A stretch of 17,675 nt of DNA, taken from the NCBI GenBank assembly GCA_002255065.1, contig NJEF01000007.1, forward strand, positions 1 to 17,675, written 5' to 3'. The notes below the pieces were generated by a model. That model was not told the origin of the DNA, ran no database searches, and was given only the letters and a program-made list of their open reading frames with translations. Shown here piece by piece: positions 1 to 7,128 of this stretch. Positions within the stretch are counted from its first letter, which is position 1, and each line of letters opens with the position of its first letter. Source of the DNA: Desulfurococcales archaeon ex4484_204. Lineage in GTDB: Archaea > Thermoproteota > Thermoprotei_A > Sulfolobales > NBVN01. The translations under genes were made by a program, and so were the position numbers.

Positions 1-1895
1 AGGCCCTCAACGTGAGCCTACCCCCGGAGCTTAAGCTCCTCGCATTCGACATAGAGGTCTATAACCCTAAGGGTGCGCCCCACCCTGACAGGGACCCAGT
101 GATCATTATATCCCTAGCTAACTCTAAGGGCGAGGTTAAGCAGCTGGTTGCCGAGAAAGGTGTTGCGAACCCTGACCTTAAGTTAATAAAGGACTTCGTA
201 AACTACGTGAGGACCTACGACCCAGACATCATCGTTGGCTATAACAGCAACGGCTTCGACTGGCCGTACCTAATTAAGAGGAGCGAGAGGTTAGGGGTAA
301 AGCTCGACGTCGGTAGAGTGAAGGGCGGCGTCCCTAGGACCTCAGCCTACGGCCACATATCAGTTCCGGGGAGGTTGAACGTAGACCTGTACAACTTCGC
401 TGAGGAGATCCCCGAGGTTAAGATAAAGTCCTTGGAGGAGGTAGCTGACTACCTAGGTGTTATGAGGAAGTCGGAGCGCGTTATTATACCGTGGTATGAC
501 CTGTATAAGTTCTGGGATGACGATAGGAGGAGGGCTACCCTCCTTAAGTACGCTAGAGACGACGTTATCTCAACAATTGGTTTAGCCGATAAGTTCATCC
601 CGTTCGCAATGCAGCTAGCCAGCCTAACAGGGCTGCCGCTAGACCAGGTGGGCGCTGCATCCGTTGGCTTCAGGCTTGAGTGGTACTTAATGAGGGCTGC
701 GTTTAAGTTTAATGAGCTGGTCCCGAACAGGGTTGAGAGGCCCTACGAGCCCTACAGAGGCGCTATAGTGCTCGAGCCTAGGAAGGGTGTCCACGAGAAC
801 ATAGCCGTCCTGGACTTCTCCTCCATGTACCCGAACCTGATGATAAAGTATAACATAGGCCCCGACACGTATGTTGGGGGTGAGTGCCCTAACGACCAGT
901 GCTACGTAATCCCCGGCCTGGGGTACAGGTTTAGGAGGCACCCTCCAGGCTTCTACAAGACTGTTCTCGAAACGCTGTTAAGGTTGAGGAAGGAGATAAG
1001 GGAGACCATGAAGAAGCTGCCCAGGGACTCACCTGAGTTTAGGGTTCTTGATGAGAGGCAGAAAGCCCTGAAGGTACTTGCCAACGCGTCCTACGGGTAC
1101 ATGGGGTGGGTTGGGGCTCGCTGGTACTTCAGGCAGGGGGCTGAGGCCGTAACAGCTCTAGGTAGGGATACCATAAGGAAGGCCATAGAGATAGCTGAGT
1201 CCTTAGGGCTTAAAGTAATCTACGGGGACACGGACTCCCTATTCACGACGTACGATAGGGATAGAGTTAGTAAGTTCATAGAGTCTGTGAAGAACTCCTT
1301 AGGGCTCGAGATTAAGGTGGATAAGGTTTACAGGAGGGTCTTCTTCACTGAGGCTAAGAAGAGGTACGTCGGCCTAACAATGGATGGCGTAATAGATATC
1401 GTGGGATTCGAGGCTGTGAGGGGGGACTGGACCGAGATAGCTAAGGAGGTCCAGGAGGAGGTAGCTAAGATAGTCCTAGCTGAGGGTAAGGTGGATAAGG
1501 CTGTCGACTACGTTAGGAATGTTGTTAGGGATTTAAGGAATGGTAAGGTACCGCTGAGCAAGCTAACGATCTGGAAGACAATAACTAGGAGGATAGAGGA
1601 CTACGAGGTCGACGCACCGCACGTCGCAGCAGCTAAGAGGCTCATCGAGGCTGGGGGTAAGGTAGATGTCGGGGATAAGGTAGGGTACGTAGTCCTTAAA
1701 GGACCCGGCAAGATATCGTCTAGAGCCTACCCCTACATGCTGGCTACCCCGAAGGAGATAGATGTTGAGTACTACGTACAGCACCAGATAATCCCGGCAG
1801 CATTAAGGATCCTAAGCTACTTCGGCGTTACCGAGAAGCAGCTAGCAGGTGTTGGTAAAGCGGTAAAAACCCTCTTTGACTTCATGAGGAGGTGA
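1..1895 (+). CDS. Family B DNA polymerase, PolB3-like (5' end outside window)
   Basis: Replicative-type DNA polymerase with 3'-5' proofreading. The frame is open from base 1. The first possible start in the window is GTG at 12, but residues upstream (Ala-Leu-Asn) are in frame and exo I lies only 13 residues after that GTG. Family members have roughly 150 residues before exo I, so the gene begins outside the window. Counted from the GTG at 12: exo I DIE at 13-15, exo II YNSNGFDWPYL at 77-87, exo III YARDD at 180-184, motif A DFSSMYP at 268-274, motif B KVLANASYG at 354-362 and motif C YGDTDS at 404-409. All catalytic acids are present, so both activities should be intact. The DFSSMYP and ASYGYMGW signatures resemble crenarchaeal PolB3 more than PolB1, from family knowledge. 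No intein interrupts motifs A-C, a common insertion place. The gene ends 16 nt from the convergent dnaG. Confidence 0.96.
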   Translation, partial: ALNVSLPPELKLLAFDIEVYNPKGAPHPDRDPVIIISLANSKGEVKQLVAEKGVANPDLKLIKDFVNYVRTYDPDIIVGYNSNGFDWPYLIKRSERLGVKLDVGRVKGGVPRTSAYGHISVPGRLNVDLYNFAEEIPEVKIKSLEEVADYLGVMRKSERVIIPWYDLYKFWDDDRRRATLLKYARDDVISTIGLADKFIPFAMQLASLTGLPLDQVGAASVGFRLEWYLMRAAFKFNELVPNRVERPYEPYRGAIVLEPRKGVHENIAVLDFSSMYPNLMIKYNIGPDTYVGGECPNDQCYVIPGLGYRFRRHPPGFYKTVLETLLRLRKEIRETMKKLPRDSPEFRVLDERQKALKVLANASYGYMGWVGARWYFRQGAEAVTALGRDTIRKAIEIAESLGLKVIYGDTDSLFTTYDRDRVSKFIESVKNSLGLEIKVDKVYRRVFFTEAKKRYVGLTMDGVIDIVGFEAVRGDWTEIAKEVQEEVAKIVLAEGKVDKAVDYVRNVVRDLRNGKVPLSKLTIWKTITRRIEDYEVDAPHVAAAKRLIEAGGKVDVGDKVGYVVLKGPGKISSRAYPYMLATPKEIDVEYYVQHQIIPAALRILSYFGVTEKQLAGVGKAVKTLFDFMRR

Positions 1896-1911
1896 GCCCG
1901 CCTCTAACCCC

Positions 1912-2691
1912 CTACTGGAGGATGTCATCGAATGTGAGCACGGTGATGTTTAGCGGCTTCTTAGTTACTAGGCCGACCCTAGCCCCTATAACCAGCTTAA
2001 CCCCCTTAACCGAGGCGGCATCCACTACACGCTGAGTTATTATGCCGTCCATAACCACTGCGTAGACCTCCTTACCGTCGGACTTAAGCAGGTAGTCAAC
2101 GATATCCCTCACCGGGACCCTCTCAATAACCCCCCACTTAGCATCGTAAACCATCGCCTCAAGGGTTCCTCTAAGGGACTTAATATCATCTATAACTGCT
2201 TGAGGTACCTGGAATGTCTCCAACGCCTCTAACTTAGTGACCTCGACCTCAGGTATTACCGCTCCCTCCCTCTGAGGGTGGACCTCAGGCTGCTGGGCAG
2301 CCACCCTCTCTGCCTGGGCTACCTGCTGTAGGTAGTTCTTAACGGGTACGGCGTTCTTAAGCGACTTAACTATCTCCTTCCCGGTAAGCTCCTCAACCTC
2401 CCTCCCCTGCGGCGCCTTAGCTACGTAGTCTATCTTAGCAACCCTCGTTAGCTCCTTCAGGATTAGGTCGCCTGCCCTATCGCCATCCACGAACGCTATA
2501 ACGGTTTTCTTACTCTTCGTAAGGTTTACAACTGAGTTGGGGATTCTCCCCTTAGCCCCCTCAATAGCTATTACGTTTCTGTACCCGTACCTAAGTAGGT
2601 TCAGGACGTCCGCCCTACCCTCAACTATTATTAGGGTCTCCGACTTGTTAACATCCGGGCCTGCTGGCAACCTTTCAGGGCCGTAGTACAC
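1912..2691 (-). CDS. dnaG: DnaG, Toprim and C-terminal part (second half of a frame-broken gene)
   Basis: Archaeal DnaG-type protein, a Toprim-fold primase homologue that in Archaea is also an exosome-associated poly(A)-binding component. Seen here: the YGPERLPAGPDV block at residues 3-14, Toprim acid in EGRADV at 24-29, the DGD motif at 69-71 followed by RAGD, GREVEELTGKE near 97-107, and the typical DnaG C-terminal domain. The first possible start in this frame is GTG at 2691. Homologous sequence continues upstream without a start codon (WFKERAVDVKEILNEI and onward) to 2772, just after an in-frame TAA at 2773-2775. The N-terminal domain lies in another frame (2759-3076). Either the two halves are separate polypeptides, joined by frameshifting, or the gene is damaged or mis-assembled. 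The family assignment is certain; whether this piece is translated alone is not. No good ribosome binding site precedes the GTG. Confidence 0.85.
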   Translation of the reverse strand: MYYGPERLPAGPDVNKSETLIIVEGRADVLNLLRYGYRNVIAIEGAKGRIPNSVVNLTKSKKTVIAFVDGDRAGDLILKELTRVAKIDYVAKAPQGREVEELTGKEIVKSLKNAVPVKNYLQQVAQAERVAAQQPEVHPQREGAVIPEVEVTKLEALETFQVPQAVIDDIKSLRGTLEAMVYDAKWGVIERVPVRDIVDYLLKSDGKEVYAVVMDGIITQRVVDAASVKGVKLVIGARVGLVTKKPLNITVLTFDDILQ

Positions 2692-2758
2692 GAGCTCGGC
2701 CTTCTTAACAGCCTCCTCAATCTCGTTGAGTATCTCCTTAACATCAACCGCCCTCTCC

Positions 2759-2775
2759 TTAAACCACTTCGATTA
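2759..2775 (-). other. dnaG frame-switch junction
   Basis: On the minus strand the N-terminal frame reads GTG GTT TAA and ends at 2759. The Toprim frame opens at 2772, after its own TAA at 2773-2775. The two open frames overlap by 14 nt. The shift needed is +1 (or -2). The sequence GTT TAA G could be read through by a +1 slip at the stop, giving VV-KERAVDV, but no known archaeal signal of this form is claimed. The homologous residues seem to jump over a linker helix here, so a non-triplet deletion is the simplest reading. Confidence 0.6.
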
Positions 2776-3076
2776 TGTCTAGTACCCTTATCTTAGCGTT
2801 AAATGGGCCTACCTTATCCACGAACTCGACCATTGCAGCTACCAACGCTGTCTCCGACCTATCCAGGTTCGACGGTATTAGGACCTCGCCAACGGTCTTG
2901 CTCCCTTGCTTCTTAATATCAACGATTATCCTACCTATGCGCCCCTTATCCTGGAGCTCCCTTAAATCGAAATCCGGGCCGAACAGGCCCTCTGTTTGAC
3001 CGAAGATGGCCCCTATAATGTCGGGCCTATCCACGTTACCATCAACCTCTATCTTAGCCCTTACCAGGTACTTCAT
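2759..3076 (-). CDS. dnaG: DnaG, N-terminal domain (first half of a frame-broken gene)
   Basis: The 105 residues are the conserved N-terminal domain of archaeal DnaG: the blocks IGAIFGQTEGLFG, FDLRELQDKGRIGRI, IPSNLDRSETALVAAMVE and DKVGPFNAK are family hallmarks. ATG at 3076 is preceded by GGTGG about 6 nt upstream, a good Shine-Dalgarno, so the start is secure. The frame stops at TAA 2759-2761, right after VLDIIEVV. The rest of the protein continues in the +1 frame. Compared from memory with Sulfolobus DnaG (about 410 residues, one frame), the linker helix between this domain and Toprim is about 16-20 residues shorter here. That points to a deletion not divisible by three. In Archaea this domain is linked to exosome interaction. 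A free N-terminal domain would be unusual. Confidence 0.85.
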   Translation of the reverse strand: MKYLVRAKIEVDGNVDRPDIIGAIFGQTEGLFGPDFDLRELQDKGRIGRIIVDIKKQGSKTVGEVLIPSNLDRSETALVAAMVEFVDKVGPFNAKIRVLDIIEVV

Positions 3077-3162
3077 TCGTTACCACCTGGGCTTCCGCCT
3101 ATGCGCAACTCCTTCGTTTTACCTAGCTCCTCAAGAGTAAATAAGTTAATTACCTCCAATGC
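3077..3162. promoter_or_regulatory. Divergent promoter region for dnaG (-) and the 3202 gene (+)
   Basis: An 86-nt spacer separates two divergent genes. The AT-rich core near 3133-3150 (AGTAAATAAGTTAATT) could act as a TATA box in both directions. It would start (+) transcription near 3165 and give dnaG a leader of about 35 nt. The GGTGG before the dnaG ATG serves as its ribosome binding site. This rests on composition and spacing only. Confidence 0.4.
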
Positions 3163-3201
3163 ATGCAGTGTTTAGGACGTAGCTGCTGCGTGGTGAGGGG
3201 G

Positions 3202-3525
3202 ATGAGCTGGTATGTAAACTACCTAGCTAATACCCTAAGGAGGAAGTACGGCGTTCTAGGGAGGGTTGCAGCTAGGTACGTTAAGGCTGGTTTTAGTGTT
3301 AGGGTCCTTAAGGACGTCATAGTAGCTCAGGGGAAGGGTATGAAATACGTTATTACCGCTGCGGAAAACCCTAAGGAAGCTGTACGGCTCGGTAGCAGGG
3401 TTATTGAGGTAGCTGGGAAGCTAGGAGGCGTACCCGTGGTTGCTCTTTACGGGAGGGCTAGGTGGGGCCCCATCATCGGTGAGTTGAGGGGTATAGGTGT
3501 AAGGGTTAAGCTGGTTAGGGGGTAG
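3202..3525 (+). CDS. Hypothetical protein, 107 aa
   Basis: I do not recognise this protein. ATG at 3202 is chosen because GGTGAGG lies just upstream and the protein then starts MSWYVNYLANTLRRKYG. An in-frame ATG at 3163 would add 13 residues (with three Cys) and could be a leaderless start about 25 nt below the TATA-like core. The protein is basic and mixed alpha/beta. It has an N-terminal helix with RRKYG and AARYVKAGFSV, a strand hairpin near DVIVAQGKGMKYVI, a helical middle, a strand GVPVVALYG, and a basic end. This order loosely recalls small PD-(D/E)XK nuclease folds, with a possible Asp but no clear (D/E)XK pair, so no function is assigned. It is followed 3 nt later by the microprotein at 3529, which suggests coupled translation. 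Confidence 0.75.
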   Translation: MSWYVNYLANTLRRKYGVLGRVAARYVKAGFSVRVLKDVIVAQGKGMKYVITAAENPKEAVRLGSRVIEVAGKLGGVPVVALYGRARWGPIIGELRGIGVRVKLVRG

Positions 3526-3528
3526 TTT

Positions 3529-3660
3529 ATGGAGGCCATCGATAGGTACCACGTAGTAAGGGAGTGTAGGGAGAGGTGTGCTGAGGAGGGCTTCTCTGGG
3601 AGCGCTTTTAACGACTGCGTTAATGAGTGCGTTAAGAGGTTGTTAGGCGGGGGTTGCTAG
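3529..3660 (+). CDS. Microprotein with twin CX3C motifs, 43 aa
   Basis: ATG at 3529 begins 3 nt after the upstream stop, with AGGGGG about 6 nt before it, so translation is well supported. The peptide has five Cys: CRERC at 13-17, CVNEC at 30-34, and a terminal Cys 43 after a Gly run. Each CX3C sits in a likely helix (HVVRECRERCAEEG; FNDCVNECVKRLL), with 12 residues between the pairs. Two CX3C helices in antiparallel form a disulfide-linked hairpin in eukaryotic small Tim proteins, whose spacing is similar. Here the fold is only inferred, and homology to Tim proteins is not claimed. Metal binding by four Cys is an alternative. It is co-oriented with the 107-aa gene and probably in one transcript with it. 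Confidence 0.72.
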   Translation: MEAIDRYHVVRECRERCAEEGFSGSAFNDCVNECVKRLLGGGC

Positions 3661-3676
3661 CTAACCTTAACCGGGT

Positions 3677-3716
3677 TAACTTTTTAGTTCTTAATGAGCT
3701 AGTATAGTGGATTAAA
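3677..3716 (+). promoter_or_regulatory. Likely promoter of the HTH regulator
   Basis: TAACTTTTTAG at 3677-3687 lies about 30-40 nt before the ATG at 3717. This would place transcription start close to the start codon, giving a leaderless or very short leader as is common in crenarchaea. No Shine-Dalgarno is seen before the ATG, which agrees with leaderless translation. Confidence 0.45.
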
Positions 3717-4073
3717 ATGAAGAAGCCCCCATGCGAGTGGAAGGTGAAGGAGCTAGTGCCCCTGCTCAGAGCGGTCCTTGCTTACATAATGATTAGGGAG
3801 CGCGGTATGTCGATCTACCAGACATCTAAGGTCCTGGGGGTTACCCCGGCAGCTATATCTAACTACCTATCCGCTAAGAGGTCGAAGATAGAGCTAGTTA
3901 ATGAGTTCATAAGTAATGAGGAGCTACACAGCGAGTTCTCTAAGTGGGTTGAGAAGCTATTAGCTGAGGAGATAGAGGCTGGCGAGGTCCTCTGCCTACT
4001 CTGCAGGAAGGTTACTAAGTGGAAGGGCTTCTGCATTGATGCGGGCGAGCTATCCATCAATGACTCCGCATAA
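3717..4073 (+). CDS. HTH transcriptional regulator with C-terminal cysteine cluster
   Basis: A 118-residue protein with a clear helix-turn-helix at about residues 31-55 (MSIYQTSKVLGVTPAAISNYLSAKR). The pattern is XRE-like, as in archaeal predicted regulators of the COG2522 type. A helical, acidic stretch follows. Cys93, Cys96 and Cys106 (CLLC then GFC), with possible help from Cys6, form a potential metal or redox site. It probably binds DNA as a dimer and may sense metal or redox state. Its target is unknown. It lies 89 nt upstream of trkH on the same strand, so control of the potassium operon or itself is possible but not shown. Confidence 0.85.
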   Translation: MKKPPCEWKVKELVPLLRAVLAYIMIRERGMSIYQTSKVLGVTPAAISNYLSAKRSKIELVNEFISNEELHSEFSKWVEKLLAEEIEAGEVLCLLCRKVTKWKGFCIDAGELSINDSA

Positions 4074-4100
4074 CATGTAGGGGGGTATTCATTGCCCGCC

Positions 4101-4162
4101 CTATTAACTATTTATTAACGCATAGTAACTTAAGTAGTAGACCTGGCCCAAGTCGTTGAGCG
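4101..4162 (+). promoter_or_regulatory. Likely promoter of the trkH-trkA-mscS unit
   Basis: CTATTAACTATTTATTAACG at 4101-4120 is the most AT-rich stretch between the HTH gene and trkH. It sits about 45-60 nt before the GTG at 4163. A TATA box at about 4109-4116 would give a leader of about 20-30 nt. GAGCGGTGAG overlaps the start and may carry the ribosome binding site. Confidence 0.4.
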
Positions 4163-5608
4163 GTGAGGGCTTTGAACCTAAGGGCCATGCTTAAAGCGTA
4201 CCTAGGAATACTGACCGTTCTAGGCCTGCTAATGCTGAGCGTCCCGCTAATCGACATAGTCTACGGGGAGCCGATCAGCATGCTGTTCCTGATAGTTGGC
4301 GAGGCGCTGATTCTAATAGGGCTCCTAGCTGGCGGTTTGTCAGCCGAGCCCCTATCCCCCCTTGAGGCCCTATCCGTTGGCGCGCTGGGCTGGCTAACCC
4401 TGCCTCTAATCTCGGGCCTCATACTCAACTATGAGGTGGGCATACCGTTAGTGGACTCGGTCTTCGAATCCGTTAGCGGCTTCACCGGCACGGGCTTCAC
4501 GGTGCTTACGTTAAGGGGTATGAAGCACTCCATAATCTTCTGGCGCTCCCTTATGCAGTGGACGGGCGAGCTGGGCTTCGTCGTCTTCGCAATGGTTTTC
4601 GTGCCATACTTCTACGAGGTAGCTAGGGAGCTCTATGGGGTTGAGAGGCCTGTTAAGATAGAGGCCTCATTCTACAGAACCGCTTTAAGGCTCCTAATGA
4701 CGTACGTAGTCCTAACAGCTGCGGGTGCTGTGTTCTACTACCTCTCCGGCATGACGTTGTTCGAAAGCGTGAACCACATAATGACCACCATAGCGACTGG
4801 CGGTATGTCAACCTACGATAAGGGTTACGCGCTGATATTTAGTAGGGCGCCGATAACCTACGTACCCGTCATGGTCTTCATGATACTTGGGGGTATGAAC
4901 CTCTACAACCTCAACAACCTAGTATCAGGCAGGATCCGTAGCTTTGTTAGGTCTGAGGAGCTTCAGTACTACCTGCTAACAGTGGTCATTGTCCCCTTAA
5001 TCGCGTTTCTCTCATACATCCTTGTTGAGCACTACAGCGACATAAGGGCCGCGTTTCTTCAATCAATATTCAACACCGTATCGGGCATAACGACAACGGG
5101 GTTCAGCATAGGTTCCCTAAAGGCGTTGAAGGAGCCTACTAAGGCCATAATAACTATGGGGATGTTCATAGGCAGCATGAGCTTTAGCACTGCAGGGGGT
5201 ATTAAGTCGTTAAGGCTTATGCTTATATTCAAGAAGTTCAGACACGCTATTACATCAATGATAGTCCCCCCCTCAGCTGTTAGGACCATAACAACCCTTA
5301 GGAGGGTCATCTCCGAGTCCGACATATCCAATGCCTTACTACTGGTTATAATCCATGCATTCGCAGTGTTTACCGGGGCCACCATAATCTCAGCGTACGG
5401 GTACTCCTTCATAGACTCACTCTTCGAAGCCACCTCAGCAGCTAGCTGCGTTGGGTTAAGCGTAGGGGTAGTCTCAGCCCATGCGCAATTAGGCGTTAAG
5501 CTAACCATAATATCCCTAATGCTCCTAGGGAGGATAGAGTACCTCCACCTGTTCCTCCTAATATCGTTCCTAGTGAACAGGAGGATATTTAAGGTTCTTA
5601 GGGTGTGA
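4163..5608 (+). CDS. trkH: TrkH/KtrB-family potassium uptake channel subunit
   Basis: Membrane pore subunit for K+ uptake, partnered with a cytosolic TrkA ring. The 481 residues contain the four pore-loop repeats of the SKT family: SGFTGTGFT (105-113), TTIATGGMS (208-216), SGITTTGFS (307-315) and SAASCVGLSVG (425-435). Each has the Gly that lines the selectivity filter. The loop MSFSTAGGIKSLR (339-351) is the intramembrane gating segment after repeat 3. GRIEYLH near 456-462 is the usual C-terminal signature. About eight to ten membrane helices are visible, and the length is normal for TrkH. Start GTG at 4163 has been kept. ATG at 4187 (MLKAYLG) is an alternative that removes only eight residues and keeps the first helix. 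It lies 64 nt upstream of trkA. Confidence 0.95.
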   Translation: MRALNLRAMLKAYLGILTVLGLLMLSVPLIDIVYGEPISMLFLIVGEALILIGLLAGGLSAEPLSPLEALSVGALGWLTLPLISGLILNYEVGIPLVDSVFESVSGFTGTGFTVLTLRGMKHSIIFWRSLMQWTGELGFVVFAMVFVPYFYEVARELYGVERPVKIEASFYRTALRLLMTYVVLTAAGAVFYYLSGMTLFESVNHIMTTIATGGMSTYDKGYALIFSRAPITYVPVMVFMILGGMNLYNLNNLVSGRIRSFVRSEELQYYLLTVVIVPLIAFLSYILVEHYSDIRAAFLQSIFNTVSGITTTGFSIGSLKALKEPTKAIITMGMFIGSMSFSTAGGIKSLRLMLIFKKFRHAITSMIVPPSAVRTITTLRRVISESDISNALLLVIIHAFAVFTGATIISAYGYSFIDSLFEATSAASCVGLSVGVVSAHAQLGVKLTIISLMLLGRIEYLHLFLLISFLVNRRIFKVLRV

Positions 5609-5629
5609 AGCAATTGTGTGATTGCGCTT
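5608..5629 (+). repeat. Hairpin behind trkH
   Basis: AAGCAAT (5608-5614) and ATTGCGCTT (5621-5629) can pair around a TGTGTG loop with one bulged G. The hairpin begins at the last base of the trkH stop codon and is not followed by a long T run. It could be a weak terminator, a processing site, or chance. Confidence 0.35.
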
Positions 5630-5672
5630 AAGAGTTAATTAACTAGCAGATAAATTTAGGAGTGGAAGCAGG
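5630..5672 (+). promoter_or_regulatory. Possible internal promoter and ribosome binding site of trkA
   Basis: The 64-nt gap holds AT-rich TTAATTAACTAG and GATAAATTTAGG, the latter about 15-25 nt before ATG 5673. TTAGGAGTGG at about 5657-5666 is a good Shine-Dalgarno. So trkA may be made from its own short-leader transcript as well as from the trkH message. Confidence 0.35.
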
Positions 5673-6320
5673 ATGAGAATACTGATAATAGGTGGTGGAG
5701 GGGTTACTGAGGAGCTTCTTAAGTCAGTAAACCTTAAGAGGACGCAGGTCGTCGTTATTGAGAAGGATCCCAATAAGTGTGCTGAGATAGGGAGTAGGTA
5801 TGACGTCCTAGTAATAAATAAGGACGCTACGGACATATCGGTGTACACGTCGGACATATCGATGGTGGAGCTGGATGGGGTGCTAGCCTTAACGAATAAG
5901 GACGAGGTCAACGTCTTCGCTCTAACCATAGCCAAGCTATACAACATACCGATGAGGCTAGCTAGAGTTAGGAGCCCTAAGATCGCCGAGCTAATTATGA
6001 GGCTAAACCTAGGCGTCCCGATTACGGTTCCATCGATCATTGCCGATCTAGTTAAGGGTTACTTAGAATCGATAGGGGAGCCAGTGCTGGTTACGGAGTT
6101 CGGGGACTTTAAGATTATGAAGATAACGCTAAGCGAGACGGATAAAGCTGTTGGTAAGGACCTTAAAGAGCTCGAGCTACCCAGCGATATTAAGGTCCTC
6201 CTAATATTTGATGGAACGAGCCTGAAGGCACCTACGGACAGCATAAAGTTTATGAACGGCTATCAAGTATTTGTTGCCGCACCGAAAACGGAGGACGTGA
6301 TTAGGTTGTTTAAGGGGTGA
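5673..6320 (+). CDS. trkA: TrkA-family potassium uptake regulator (RCK_N + RCK_C)
   Basis: Cytosolic gating subunit that binds nucleotide and controls TrkH. Residues 1-130 form a Rossmann-type RCK_N domain: MRILIIGGGGVTEEL gives the nucleotide loop (GGGG at 7-10), Glu30 in VVVIEKD ends strand 2 and would contact the ribose, and NKDATD at 49-54 is the usual TrkA block. Residues from about 140 to 215 are an RCK_C domain with GKDLKELELP. At 215 residues it is the single-unit type, so it should assemble as a ring of several copies. Four consecutive Gly in the loop differ slightly from the common GxGxxG pattern. ATG with a good ribosome binding site supports the start. Confidence 0.94.
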   Translation: MRILIIGGGGVTEELLKSVNLKRTQVVVIEKDPNKCAEIGSRYDVLVINKDATDISVYTSDISMVELDGVLALTNKDEVNVFALTIAKLYNIPMRLARVRSPKIAELIMRLNLGVPITVPSIIADLVKGYLESIGEPVLVTEFGDFKIMKITLSETDKAVGKDLKELELPSDIKVLLIFDGTSLKAPTDSIKFMNGYQVFVAAPKTEDVIRLFKG

Positions 6321-6330
6321 GGGGGTAGGG

Positions 6331-7128
6331 TTGGTACTCAGGCTACCCCAGCTACCGTCGCTACTCATACCTAGCTTAATTATTCAGCTAACCCTGTTCA
6401 TAGGTATAATAGTGATAATTAGGTTCCTGATAGCCTGGTTCGTAAGCACGCTCGCTAGCAGGGGGGCTATCTCATCGAGTGCGAGGGCTGTGATAATAAA
6501 GATCCTCGACATCCTAGTTATAATATCAGTGGCGACAGTTACCGTACACCTAATAACGGCATCGCTAACCCCGTACATAGTGACGGCTATTATAGGGATC
6601 CTCGTCTTAGTGCTGTTCTACCACGAAATCAAGGAGTTCACGGCATTTATTACAGTACACCTACAGCACTACGCCCGCGGTTCGTGGGTTGAGATTAAAA
6701 TACCTAACATGAATGCCTCGATAAAGGGTAAACTAGTGGATATCCAGCCATTTAACTCCATAATCGAGGATATCCATGGTAACAGGGTATACATTGCTAA
6801 TTCGTTGCTCGTTAACTCACTAATTAAGGAGTACAGACCTAACGTCCTGCTTAAAATCCAGCTAAGCTTGAATAGCGGTGCTAGCAACGCAGGAAACCTT
6901 AGCGACTTTATCTCGAATAAGTTAAGGGAGATAGTCTCCAATTCGCCCTTTAGGCTGGATGAGGACTACCTACACGTACTATCCCTTAATAGGGAGGTCC
7001 TGGTGTTCACTGTAAGGCTAATACCCTTCTCAACACCGGTAAGAACCTCCGACTTATTGAAGGTAATGACGTACATTAGGGATACTCTCTCAGAGTACTC
7101 CCCCAACATAGAGGTTAGCGAAGCTTAG
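6331..7128 (+). CDS. MscS-like small-conductance mechanosensitive channel
   Basis: Predicted inner-membrane channel that opens under membrane tension to release solute. Three helices are seen at about residues 11-37, 52-77 and 79-97. A MscS beta domain (about 116-168) follows, with GSWVEI, GKLVDIQPFNSIIEDIHGNRVYIAN and a following alpha/beta domain to residue 265. The pore helix lacks the Gly/Ala zipper of bacterial MscS (here AIIGILVLVLFYHEIKEF), so conductance may differ. Start TTG at 6331 lies 10 nt behind the trkA stop, with GGGGGTAGGG before it. The close spacing indicates one transcript with trkA. Its last 14 nt overlap the end of the convergent helicase gene. Confidence 0.85.
   Translation: MVLRLPQLPSLLIPSLIIQLTLFIGIIVIIRFLIAWFVSTLASRGAISSSARAVIIKILDILVIISVATVTVHLITASLTPYIVTAIIGILVLVLFYHEIKEFTAFITVHLQHYARGSWVEIKIPNMNASIKGKLVDIQPFNSIIEDIHGNRVYIANSLLVNSLIKEYRPNVLLKIQLSLNSGASNAGNLSDFISNKLREIVSNSPFRLDEDYLHVLSLNREVLVFTVRLIPFSTPVRTSDLLKVMTYIRDTLSEYSPNIEVSEA

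Noticed and set aside
838..843. TGATGA, a C-box-like string inside the polymerase gene
   Set aside because: No D', C' or D boxes at proper spacing follow, and the bases are explained by conserved motif A codons.
687..941. 84-codon minus-strand frame inside the polymerase gene
   Set aside because: It lies wholly opposite a strongly conserved polymerase segment including motif A and shows no domain; a shadow frame.
2641..2770. Programmed +1 frameshift as the firm explanation for the dnaG break
   Set aside because: Kept only as an alternative: the missing linker residues fit a deletion or assembly error better, and no stimulatory structure was found.
5059..5613. 184-codon minus-strand frame opposite trkH
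   Set aside because: It mirrors conserved TrkH pore-loop sequence, has no family pattern, and no ribosome binding site was evident.
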